DNA of 64,000 nt from Amblyomma americanum (Eukaryota > Arthropoda > Arachnida > Ixodida > Ixodidae): assembly GCF_052857255.1 (NCBI RefSeq), contig NC_135505.1, positions 26,482,999 to 26,546,998 of the forward strand, given 5' to 3'. Under the pieces are notes generated by a model. That model saw only the letters and a program-made list of their open reading frames with translations. It did no database searches and was not told the DNA's origin. Position numbers and translations under genes: made by a program. Positions 11,246 to 21,450 of the stretch are shown here, one piece after another (positions within the stretch are counted from its first letter, which is position 1; every line of letters begins with the position of its first letter).

Positions 11246-12920
11246 TTACACTCGCTTTACAGGTTCAACTTTAATTTCATCATACCCACTTGCAACATAA
11301 TTAGCAACGCTCTCCATTTTCTTCCAATTAATATCTGGATTTGATGGCTCACGGGCCTTTGGTATATTTCTATTTATGATATCGTGTAATTGTACCTCCA
11401 TGCACTTTACCATTACCGTGCCAGTGAAATAAGGGGAAGCGATATAGACTTCTGCCTCAGGAACTTCCAGACTGCTGCCATAAACAAGGAATACCGTAGA
11501 TGCCGAGCCAGTAAGAGCTGAGTCAGGAACTGGGGCTCTCCGCACCACCACTGTATTGCTCCACGTGTCCCGTAAAACACGTGCTGGTAGGCCTCGGAGC
11601 TCGCCCTCTAGTACAGGCATTTGTTGGGGGTCGGCAGGCTTTTTTCCGGAAAAGTCCGACTACCACCTTACCCTCATCTGCTTCAAGCCTATCTGCAGCT
11701 GTGGAGACTGTTCCGGGCGCAAAATACTCTGGCTGAACAAAACAGGACGATAGCTTCTAGTTTTCATGCTTTTTCAGCAGTAATTTGCATCATGCCCTGT
11801 ATTTTGGGAAATAAACGCCATAAAGCTGCTTTAGCTTAGACGGAGAATCGGCAGCCTTGTGTGCCGATTGGATACAAATGAGGCACCTTCTTAACTGTCT
11901 ATTTGCTGGAACCTCCTTTTCTTTCGGAACGCCCACCTCAAACGATTCTTTGAACGAAGGCAAATTTCTTTGCCGCTGGGACACTAGAAAGCTCTCTGCT
12001 GCCTCAGCCATTTTGTCCAACGTCTTGCACTTTCTTTCTCGAAGGAAAACGGACAGACGACAATGACAGTTCCTCATGAACTGTTCGGCCACCACCATGT
12101 CACGTAAATCATCCTACGTTGCTGCCGTTCCCGACATCTCTACCCATCGATCTAAAAGACAGCAAACGTGCGGCGTATTGATCGCCTGTTCTCTTATCAA
12201 GCGGCTTACTTTCATGAAACCTTTCGCGATGACCTTCTGCCAAAAACCGAAAATGTTGGAACAAGGCTAGCTTTGCCTTATCATAATCCATTTAAACTGC
12301 TGGGGACAGTCGACCGAACATACGGAGAGCTTCGCCAATAAAAGACATACTGAGTGCTGTAGCCCATTTTTCCATGAGCCAGCTGCGCCCTTCCGCGATA
12401 CGCTCAAAAAAACGTTTGAGGTATGCACCTAAGTCATCCCTGCGATCTTCGAAAGGCGGGATCAATTTTTGTGCGCTAACCGCTACTTAGGGCCCCGGTG
12501 ATAATAATAATTAATAATTGGTTTTTGGGGGAAAGGAAATGGCGCAGTATCTGTCTCATATATCGCTGGACACCTGAAACGCGCCGCAAGGGAAGGGATA
12601 AGAGAGGGAGTGAAAGAAGAAAGGAAGTAATAGGCGCCGTAGTGGAGGGCTCCGGAATAATTTCGACCACCTGGGGATCTTTAACGTGCACTGACATCGC
12701 ACAGCACACGGGCGCCTTAGCGTTTTTCCTCCATAAAAACGCAGCCGCCGCGGTCGGGTTCGAACCCGGGAACTCCGGATCAGTAGTCGAGCGCCCTAAC
12801 CACTGAGCCACCGCGGCGGGTAGGGCCCCGGTGCGGGATCTCGATTACTCGATTACTCCCACCAGCTTCAGCGAGCTTTAATTGGAGCTGCCCTCTTCGC
12901 TCTTCAGCTTCTGCTAGCTA
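11246..12920 (-). pseudogene. Gypsy-type LTR retrotransposon: gag C-terminal part and protease
   Basis: Reading leftwards from 12920 the minus strand encodes a coiled-coil gag segment (QLQLKLAEAGGSNRVIEIP near 12850). After the SINE inserted at 12501-12820 comes KLIPPFEDRRDDLGAYLKRF. Further broken frames follow: 12109-12291 with YDKAKLALFQHFRF, then 11790-12098 with a SCAN-like AEQFMRNCHCRLSVFLRERK. Last is a retropepsin-like frame (11246-11620) containing LRDTWSNTVVVRRA, in which the active-site DTG is DTW. Stops, frame changes and the lost glycine show it is dead. RT, RNase H and integrase are absent; the sequence is cut at 11245 by a LINE fragment. The missing gag N-terminus and LTR lie at 24217-25323, across the 12921-24214 insertion. 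Confidence 0.8.
12501..12820 (-). mobile_element. Full-length Ruka-like SINE inserted in Gypsy gag
   Basis: On the minus strand it starts CCCGCCGCGGTGGCTCAGTG, with box A (TGGCTCAGTGGTTAGGGCGC) and box B (GGGTTCGAACCC) intact. It continues through the TTTTTATGGAGGAAAAACGC and TTAAAGATCCCCAGGTGG blocks and ends CCAAAAACCAATTATTAATTATTATTA. A perfect 13-bp target-site duplication TAGGGCCCCGGTG is at 12488-12500 and 12821-12833, so the ends are exact. The gag frame is readable on both sides of it. Intact polymerase III boxes and a perfect duplication point to a fairly young insertion. Confidence 0.93.
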
Positions 12921-13148
12921 CCCAGGCAGCACAACAGCATTGGTCGAACGTTGGGCTATCATTGGCAAAAATTGGCACGAACATCGGTCCTACACTGGAA
13001 TTTATGCTGAGCGCTACCATTTTGACACATTGGCCCTACTTTCATGCCAATTAAGGGGCAATGTACGGCCGATCAAAGGACCAACGTAGGCCTGGCGTTC
13101 GTTCTGCGACATGGGCCAGTAAAAGTCGCAGCTTGGCATCTAGCTTTC

Positions 13149-13402
13149 GAACATCGGCATCCAGGTTTCGAACATTTGCATCCAGCCTTCTAACATTGGT
13201 ATCCAGCCGTCGAACATTGGTATCCGGCTTTCGAACAATGACATCAAGCTTTATGCAACATGGGCCAGTAAAGGTCTCGGACTGGCACCGAACTTTCAAA
13301 CATTGGTACCCAGCTTTAGAATAATGGTAGCCAGCTTTCGAACCACGGCATCCAGTTTTCGAGCAATGGTATCCAGCTTTCGAACACCGGTACATGCAAA
13401 CC
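13149..13402. repeat. 21-bp minisatellite in two blocks
   Basis: Units of exactly 21 bp of the form GAACATTGGTATCCAGCTTTC run at 13149-13253 (five units) and 13298-13402 (five units). Each block is preceded by a higher-order leader containing ACATGGGCCAGTAAA (13108 and 13257). Because the unit is a multiple of three, minus-strand frames stay open and read as repeated VRKLDAN-like heptads, which I regard as a by-product. Position 230 bp inside the left CCCAGG terminus mirrors the minisatellite near the right terminus. Confidence 0.9.
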
Positions 13403-13676
13403 CGGCTGCTGGTTACTGACCAGCATTTTCGATTTAGTCTTCGAAAGTAACCAGGCTGCATGGCTGGCTTCTTGCTTGCAGTGACAAATATGTGTAGGGT
13501 AAGAACCCTAGGATGTCCTCACAGTCCTACACTCGTCTTTAGGGAAAGGCTGCCCTATACAACGGAGATGCAAATCTTGCACCCTGGTTGCTTTTCGCAA
13601 GCATGGTACTATTCACCTACCTGCCCGCAGGAAGGTAAGATAGAAAAGTCCCAACCAAAAGTATTAAAAAAAGATC

Positions 13677-13682
13677 TTTATT
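13677..13682 (-). terminator. Polyadenylation signal AATAAA of the 87-residue gene
   Basis: AATAAA on the minus strand lies about 270 bases downstream of the TGA at 13951-13949 and is followed by an A/T-rich stretch. It is the only canonical signal noticed close behind that stop codon. Confidence 0.45.
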
Positions 13683-13948
13683 CAAAGGAGCTGTGAGGCT
13701 CTTGAGGTGGTGTGCCTATAGGCAGGGCTCGGGCGGGTGTCAGGACCGGGAGTGTGGTGCCGGGCTTGTGATGGGGCCCTGGGCAGAACTTGAGGTGGGG
13801 TGCTGGGCAGAACTTGGGGTGCGGTACATTGATTTTCATGTTTGCTGCGTGCCGATGATTCATGTTAGACAACACAGCATGGCATTATGCTGTAGCACGG
13901 CTAAGAGATCCATAAAGTGCTTAACGAAGCTGTCCTTTTGTGAACTGA

Positions 13949-15133
13949 TCAGTCAAATCTGAAGTAATCGTTGCACTCCTCTTGCAAAAGGACTTTTACG
14001 CTGCACTCAGATTGCTTGTCCAGCTCATGCACGATGACCTCACAATGCGTCGAGCCTGCAAAGAGACGCATGATGTCACGATAACCTAAATATGGCCTTC
14101 AAAGGGCAAAAACAGAAATGATTAAATAACACTGAATTTTGTGAGGCACAGTAGGCGTGAAAACACTCGACACACATTTTACAGGATAATTTGTAACAAC
14201 TAGCACAGCATTTTTCGCACAAAGTAAAATTTACTTTCCTCGTTCAAATTAATGATATTTAGTTAATTGCGCCGTTTCGCACCTCCAGTAAGGTATTCAA
14301 TGTGAAAAAACAAAGTAATGTAATATTGAAAGGAAGTAAATGTTTTATTTTGTTTTATTATCATAACTACGTATCTCTAAATTTAAGCGCATTTTTTATT
14401 CAGGTAAAGATGCACAGGTTGTAGCATCTCCTTCATATGGACGTCAAAACAGCAGTTTTGAACCAAGCTTGTTTGTTTGGATGGGGTTAAAAGTAATACA
14501 CTGGACGAAAAAATACTCCGAAATTCTTGTTTTTTTAAAATTCAACCGTTCATCTTAGTCGCTTCCAATGCATGTATACACAATCGAAACTTACTTGAAA
14601 AGCACACAAAACACTCTTCTGACAGTCCAGAGTAGTGGCTTTTTTTTCATTGAGAGATAACTTGGCAATATTTTGCCTTAAATTGCGGATTTTCAATTGC
14701 ACATGTAAGTGTGTTAACCACAGAGAAAGATTGCGGAAGTAGTACACATATCCTTACCGACTGGTCTGTAGTGCAACACAACACAGTTCCGATTCCTATC
14801 CTCCATAAGCTGTACATGACAAACGTATTCCTGAATGAATTGGATGAAAGGTCAGAAGAATTCAAACCCGCTGTTCGACGAAGTAGTGAATGTTTGGTGC
14901 ATTCATTGCACCAAGGACGAAAAATAAAATTCTTACCATTCGGGCAGATCTGCACTGCGCACGACGTCAAGCCAGACATTTGGGCAATGAGAGTAGATAC
15001 ATAGAAGTCGTCCTCGTGCTTTGTCTCGTTCTCTTCTCCTGCCTGAAAAAATAAAGCCGCATGTAGTCAGAGCAACACTTACTCCCAAAATCACATTGAT
15101 GGCCAGGGTAGTAAACCGCGTCGGAGCTCTCAT
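13949..15133 (-). CDS. Small three-exon gene for an 87-residue acidic, cysteine-containing, probably secreted protein
   Basis: Exon 1 is 15133-15083 (17 codons), exon 2 is 15042-14937 and exon 3 is 14055-13949 with TGA at 13951-13949. The joints keep frame: GGA|GTAAGT to TTTTTTCAG|GCA (phase 0), and AATG|GTAAGA to TCTCTTTGCAG|GC (phase 1). A polyadenylation signal AATAAA lies at 13682-13677, about 270 bases after the stop. The predicted N-terminus (MRAPTR then FTTLAINVILGAG) could be a short signal peptide. The rest is acidic (GEENETKHEDDF), with five cysteines (TSC, QIC, THC, SEC, EEC) and N-glycosylation sequons NET and NGS. Intron 1 is only 40 bases, very short, so exon 1 may instead lie further upstream; exons 2 and 3 are better supported. 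I do not recognise the family; small secreted tick proteins are a plausible class, but this is inference. Confidence 0.5.
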
Positions 15134-15419
15134 ATAATATCGGATGTGGGTTTTCGCTTGCGCAGACTACGAACGGAGCCGTCTCGAGTGTGCATGCTCT
15201 TTCGTCGCGCTGGCTGTGTGGTTGGGTACCGCCGTGCCAGGCAAACCAAGACTCGTCCGGTCAAAATGTGTCATGGCGATCATCGCGCTGTGACGAATGG
15301 CAGGCGAGACGACGGTGGTGGGAGGGAGGGGCAGCAAGGAGTGGAGTCATTTTCTTTTAGGCAGCTTTTGTGGTCCCAAAAAAAAGTTTCGAGCTGAAAG
15401 GTAGACAAAAGAAAATTTG

Positions 15420-15437
15420 GGGGGGGGGGGGGGGGGG
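15420..15437 (+). repeat. Poly(G) tract
   Basis: An uninterrupted run of about 18 G lies here, and a second run of about 10 G follows at 15510-15520. Both are homopolymers inside a G/A-rich spacer upstream of the 87-residue gene. Runs of this length are assembly-error prone. Confidence 0.8.
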
Positions 15438-16245
15438 AATGAGAGGCGCAGCGCATGCCTCCGCGTGGGAGAAACAGCTAGGAGAAAGTGAGTAAAAAAA
15501 GCGCTTCGGGGGGGGGGGGGTATCGCTGCCTTGAAAAAGGCACGTCCGGGAGATGGGTTGGCGAGATAGCAGACTTCAAGAGAGAGAGGGGGCCGAAACA
15601 TGTGAAAGAGGCTTGGAATTCTCCGAGAATGAGTCATAAGCAGTTTTGAAGGTAAGGGTGTGGAAAACGTGGCAGCGTCAAAGTTTTCATGCTAAGCCAC
15701 TATGGGCTCCGTGCGCTGGTATGGTGGCGCCAGCAGCGACCACATCGCCAGCGCCGCCTCGTGGCATTCGCCGCGTTAACCGGACGCTCAGTCACGGCCG
15801 GTCTCACGAGGGGAGAGCGCGCCCCCTCGAGACTGGCCGTGGTGGCCCTGCGCCTTCCTCCATGCCCGATGCGTTCGCGTCAGCGCGGCGGCATAGCTGA
15901 CTCACACTGACCGCGATGCCATTATGAGTCAACGCCTGCTTCTCCACGGATTTCAACGCATTAAAAGCCTTGACGCCACAGCTGCTACATTTCGTTTCAA
16001 TTGCTTTTAGGTTGGACTGATCACCGACTGCGAGCAACCATGATCATGTTGCAGTCCCGACGGCACTGCAATATCTGGCAGCGCAGTTGAGATTATTGAG
16101 ATAAGTACATTTACAGTTTGAGAAACCAGTCTCCGATTGGCTCAGGTAATGAAGTCAGCTATGTAATTTACATGCACTCTGACATCCACTATGTGAATGG
16201 TCGGCTAGAATTGCGAAAAACGCAAACTTACCAGTGCACCGCACG

Positions 16246-16351
<106 letters not shown>

Positions 16352-16577
16352 AGTGATCAGATGATAGTGCTCTACATCCTGCAGGATCGACACTACATTA
16401 TTACTTTGTGTATTCCCCTCAGAGAAGCGTAGCTCTAAGCATACAAAAAGACGATGGATTTCTTGCTGGTTATCTCTTCCACAGTTGGAGGACTTTGATT
16501 TCAGGAATTTTATGAAGGCACCAACTGCATGAATTATTTTGGTGGCATTTTTTTGGTATATTCTTAACTCTAGAAAG

Positions 16578-16815
16578 GCCGCCGCGGTGGCTCGGTGGTT
16601 ATGGTGCTCAGCTGCTGACCAAAGTGACTCGGGTTCTATCCTGGTCGCGGCGGTCGCATTTCGATAGAGGCGAAATGCTAGAGGCCCGCGTAGTGCGCGA
16701 TGTCAGTGCACGTTAAAGAACCCCAGGTGGTCGAAATTATCTCGAGCCTCCTACTATGGCGGCGCTTATGGTTTGAGTTGCATTGGAATGATAAACCCCA
16801 TTAAAATCAAAAGAT
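16578..16815 (+). mobile_element. tRNA-derived SINE, plus orientation
   Basis: It starts GCCGCCGCGGTGGCTCGGTG, has a damaged box B (GGGTTCTATCC), then GTCAGTGCACGTTAAAGAAC, and ends in a CCCATTAAAATCAAAAG tail. It is orthologous to the SINE at 868-1111 in the other block A copy, flanked by the same sequence, and therefore useful for dating the duplication. Confidence 0.85.
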
Positions 16816-17290
16816 TATTTCCAGAAATTAAGGATCTAGCGATCCAAGAAATATATATATAGGGAATTTTTAACCACTCTCTATTTTATTTTTTATTCGT
16901 CCAGAACAAGATTTGAGGTCTCAGAAATGCAACAAATAAAGATACAAAATTTTAAAGCACTGTAGGAAATAAAATGATGCAAATAAATACACAGAAGCGT
17001 AGGTGGAACAATGGGAAAAACGACATAAGCACTTTCAGAAGTAAGACGTCGCTCTCACAGCATACACACGCGCATGAAAAAAAAAACTAGAAACAAAATT
17101 GACACGCTGAAGCAGAGATGCGCATAAGAAGCGAAGACTGAAACTTCCGATGATAGCTCCAAGAACTTCACCGTAGACCATTTCCTGTGACTGACTGAGC
17201 GCGCATTCCTTCCCACTACATAAAGACAAAGCAACTCCTACCAACGATGGCACGTTCAAAACACCCCAGTCAGTGTAAATCCTTTCCCAG

Positions 17291-17843
17291 TTCACACCCA
17301 TGAATTTAATTCCACAGTGCATTCATTTCCAGCAAAACCCCTGTGCATGAGCGAGCATGCACGATGTCCAAGGAAAGCCTTAAAAATATATTCGGCACCT
17401 AGACTGCAGTGCTTTTATAGCTGCCTTGACATTGGTAAACACAGCAGTAGGTGGAGACCCATAATTATCCGTCTGTTTTCGCCTTCGGACGAAAACCTCA
17501 CCGCTCGCCTCGCTCACTGCGGACTGAACCAACACCCTCTGGACTATTCAAGGCCCTTCCATGGGGACCGTGACGTCACGCCAGTGGTCCCCGGCACCCC
17601 GGCCGCTGCTTTCGGTCGCTTGTCGTTCGCGTTGAATCTGTCGTGGCTGCTTGTTAGAATGACACCCAGGTGCGCGTCTGTTGCAAGGTTTTTGCATTCG
17701 GTAATTATTTAGCGAGTTTGACTAATGCACTCGGGTATTTTTTTTTTCGCTCCATTGAGGCATGCACCGCAACGATCTAAGGCGGCTTTTTAGACTTGTT
17801 AACAGCGTTCTGAAAAAGTCGCAAATGCATTTGTACAAATGGG
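17291..17843. other. Unassigned segment between block A and the transposase
   Basis: No gene or repeat is recognised. The segment has one 131-codon plus-strand frame (17317-17712) with no known motif and a TGACGTCA site near 17569. It should include the 3' end of the P-type transposase element, but no clear terminal inverted repeat was found. Confidence 0.4.
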
Positions 17844-17849
17844 TTTATT
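17844..17849 (-). terminator. Polyadenylation signal AATAAA for the transposase
   Basis: AATAAA on the minus strand lies about 23 bases past the stop at 17872, which is the end of the alternative frame carrying the conserved transposase C-terminus. The placement supports 17872, not 17970, as the ancestral stop. Confidence 0.45.
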
Positions 17850-17871
17850 GACAGGAAGGGTTGGAAGCGAC

Positions 17872-20800
17872 CTATTTCATTTCTTGCTTAACGTCTTCAT
17901 TTTTCTGTCCGCAGCTTTTTTTTTGCGCGGCACTTTGAATTTGATCATTTCGCATTCTGCAAAAGTTGTTCAAAGCAACGTTTGTTGCGGCACGCACTGC
18001 ATGCCGCACGAGTGTCTCTGGTGTGTGACCATTCTCGCAGGTTTCCAAGGCAACATCTCGCAGAAATGAAATGGCAGTGGAGCTAACAATTGCATGTTGG
18101 TTGCTAGATGCAAGGAATGCGTTTCCATTTTCGCCCGTGGTGAGCTTTTCAACAACAAGCGTCGAACCAGCACCATGTGCACAGTGCATGACTGTGGGAA
18201 CTTCAACCCGCCTCTGGAGAGGTTTGCAATCATTTTGCAAGATTCAACTTCTGTATTCATATCTTCCAGAATGAGTGCGCTGCGGCAAAATGCACAGGGA
18301 AGTTTCTTTAGGGCTGCATAGGCACAGTAGCCAGCTATGTAGGTAACAACTTCCATGTCATGCTTTGGGCTTGAGATTTCTTCCTCGGAAATCAACACTG
18401 AAAAGTTGTGCGGTGGCATTTCTTCGTCGCTCTCGCTGTTGTTGTCTGGCTCGGGAAGCATCAGCAGCTTTTGTAATCGAATTTTTTTTTCGGACTCCAA
18501 AAGCTGCCGCACAGAAACATGGTACTGCGCCCCAGCAAGCTGCCGGTAGCGACCGAAACGGTCTTCAAGGGTGTCCGTTTGGAACTTTCCTAGCAGAACA
18601 TACTTCAATTTTAGTTCCTCTAGGCAGTACCGCGAAAGCTCAATAAGCGAGTAGCACGTCAGTCTCAAAGCAGAGTGGGTTTCTTTTGTCATGCAGCCAC
18701 TGGTCATATTAACACTGCGCCAAGCGTCCAGCCAGTCTACGATACCATTCAAGAATATTATCTGTTGATCAGAGATTGAACTGATTGGATATTGAAGGGG
18801 GTCATTCAGACGGCGACCTTTGGAAGGTATCTTTACGTTCACTATTTTCCACCATGTTGCTATGATGTTAATGAAGAGAGCTGTTGAGCTGGAATTCATA
18901 ATTTTCAGAGCCTCGCCCCGCATTTCAAGTGCGTTTGAGACAAATGGGTTAATGACGTCTAACGCCAAGTTTACATTCTGTCTCTCCATGGGAGTTGGAT
19001 AAACGGCTTTGGAATTTAACTTGTAGCCGAGCTTTAGAAGCGATGTCTTTTCCAATGCATATAGCTGCCGCACGGCACCAAATGATGCAGCTTTCATTCT
19101 GGGAGGCCCATCGGGCAGTACTCCAGAAAGACTCATTTCAGGAAAGTATAAACATGTTCCTTGGTTCTTCTGATTTATCCAATTGTTCCGGATGCATTTA
19201 AGTACGTGCACAGTGTCAACGACATAAAAAAGGGGGCGGCTTTTGTCGGCTGGGTGGGGATACACAATGCTTACTTCTCGGTTCTCAGAGAAAATCGACA
19301 TCATCTTTCGATTTAGTGAGTTGTTGTCGGTGATTACAGCTATCACCTTAATGCCCAATGATTCCATTTCTAATATTATCCTCTTGCAATAATCATGCAG
19401 GATTTCAGAGTTCATTTTAGCCACTGGAAGAATATGAATAACGTCCTTGTTAGCTGACAGGAGCGACTGTATCATGAAAACGTGGGCAGTTGTGGCTGCT
19501 TCTTGTGAATTCGCTGACGATCCTACTATGCTGCCTCCTTTATAATCAAAGTATGGCTTGATGTGGATTTCATCAATCATTAGAGTCACTGTCTTTTCGT
19601 GCGACTCCATGAACTTCACTCTTTCGCGGATGTAGGACAGAAAGTGGGCTTCGTTTTGTTCTTTCATTGGGTCACCTCCATGTTTCGAGCAAACGCGGCG
19701 CAAAGTAGAAGGATGAGGCAATGTCAACATTGACGCTGATCTCGCGAAGTTATAAGCATGGGGAGAAATTGAGTGCAGAATGCTGGAAAAAACTAAAGTA
19801 TCAGCACTGTAGCGACGAATGGGTCCAGCGAGAGTGAGAGTGATTTGCTCATGTAGCAACCGAATCAAGGCACTTAGTTCTTTCGTTGCGTCACTCTCTT
19901 CGGTTAGTTCATTCAGCAAGGAGCCGATATGCTGCAACACTGTCGTAGTTTTAGATGCAGTAGTTTCTTCTGATGTTTCAGTCATGTGCTTTTCTAGCTG
20001 CTCAAGCAGTACCGACAACGTACTAGTGTCACGCACGGCTTCTGGAATTGCCCCTCCACAGGGTAAGGAATTCAGCTTGATCATGCCTGCTGACACTGAA
20101 AGTGAGAGGTCAGCAAATACGGTGACGGAAAATCTAACATGTGGTGAAGGATTTTCCTCGATGCGTAGAAACATCACACAGCGACTGTTGACACTGATGG
20201 TCCAGAAATCACTGTTGCCAATACCAGAAAGTTTGTGTTTGAGGTCTTGAAATGATGCTATCGCAATTCTTTGCTCTTCGTCTTTCTTTGTCTCCATCGA
20301 GCTCTTGATGGCTTTGCCCAAGGCCTCGTCTTCCATTCGAGCTCTTTTCGAGGCTGGAGATTCGCGTCGAGTGTGGTTCGTGCTCAAGTAAGCAGGGCAG
20401 TTCGGAAAAATCGATGGTACTGCATCAGACACTAGATGAACCCTCTCAATCTCAACTGTCAGAGTCTTTCCTGATGCTGCATCGAAGTGTGATAGCTTCC
20501 TGATGAGGTCATTCTCTTGAAAGTGAAGTTCACAAACCTGCGCAATGTATGAAAAATATGTAGTCGCTTATTGTCGGTATATGGACACACTATTTCATAA
20601 TTAGCCTAGTATTAAGCAGTTCAGCTCAGTACTGCATATTTCTGTTCATTATTCTTGCCCTGCCCTAGCCAAATTGCAATAAAACTACCAGTATTTTCTC
20701 ATCAAACATTATTTAAGATTTTTCTGACCTATTGATCGAGCACGCGGGACATGCAGGATACGGCATAAACTTCAGTTACTCCCCTTAGAATGTACGCTGG

Positions 20801-20933
20801 GTGTGAAATCCTTCCGTGGGATGGCTCTAATCCACGACTCTCTTCGACTTGCATCCTTGGGAAACGCGAAAACACGCACCTTGGGACCAGTGTCATAGTT
20901 TCCGCGACATCCAGGGACACAACACCGTCCCAT
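17872..20933 (-). pseudogene. P-element-type transposase with THAP domain (THAP9-like), degenerate
   Basis: Exon 1 (20933-20784, 50 codons) encodes the first half of a THAP zinc finger (MGRCCVPGCRGNY, FAFPKD, WIRAIPR, FTPS). Exon 2 starts at 20537 after TTGCGCAG with VCELHF and reaches the THAP-closing AVPSIFP, so the C2CH finger is split by a 246-base intron. Exon 2 continues with LPHPSTLRRVCSKHGG, the first acidic catalytic motif MIDEIHIKPYFDYKGG, ITDNNSLNRK, a DTVHVLKCIRNNW block of the insertion domain, and DTLEDRFGRYRQLAGAQYHV, typical of the P-transposase C-terminal half. Two lesions are visible. The donor after AAG reads GGGAGTAAC instead of GTGAGTAAC. A frameshift between 18195 and 18159 moves the conserved end (VVEKLTTGE, then ETCENGHTPETLVRHAV and ALNNFCRMRNDQI) into another frame ending at 17872; the main frame stops at 17970. 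The role would be DNA cut-and-paste transposition. The product is probably non-functional. Confidence 0.88.
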
Positions 20934-21450
20934 GTTGCGCCACGTGAAGCGTTTGCGTCTGCTTAACGCCACATTCTTGTTTCAAGCACTGGTGATGCTG
21001 TCACACTTCAATATTTTGCACGTACACATACACACACACACAAATGTATGCACACGAATGCAAGCACCCTTGAGCACGGCAAAAAAAAACCCGAAAATAA
21101 CGTCAGCGAAGAGCGATGCAGCACCAAACCTAACCGACAGAGTAGACAGGGACGACTGAAAAGCTTGGACTTGCTCCAAAAAAAATTTTTTTTTTTTGGC
21201 TGGAACCTGTCGCTCCGGAATGTTCGGAATGTGGGGGGGCGCTCGTCGAAGACGGTGTTGGCCCGTCGGAGAACAGGACCACTAGCGTGACGTAGACTGC
21301 CGGGGAGAGGAGGACGTGAGCAGGCCTTGTAAAGTCGAGAAGGTGTTGACTGAACCAGAGAGCTGCGTTGGCGGCGTCCGCTTTTCGCCACTGCTCTTAA
21401 CCAGGTGGCGCCACTCGCGCGCACCAAACTGCAGCGCATGGAGCCTATAG

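Noticed and set aside
12498..12806. Frames on both strands over 12476-12811
   Set aside because: Both are translations of the SINE, which is a polymerase III non-coding element.
13051..13461. A 136-codon minus-strand frame reading as regular VRKLDAN-like heptads, as if a coiled-coil or repeat protein
   Set aside because: It coincides exactly with a 21-bp minisatellite; open frames are automatic when the unit is a multiple of three, and no start, splice or family evidence supports it.
15347..15637. Minus-strand 96-codon proline-rich frame
   Set aside because: It is the translation of two poly(G) tracts and adjacent purine-rich sequence.
17317..17712. 131-codon plus-strand frame next to the transposase
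   Set aside because: No motif, no splice context and no partner in the other copy; length is compatible with chance in GC-rich sequence.
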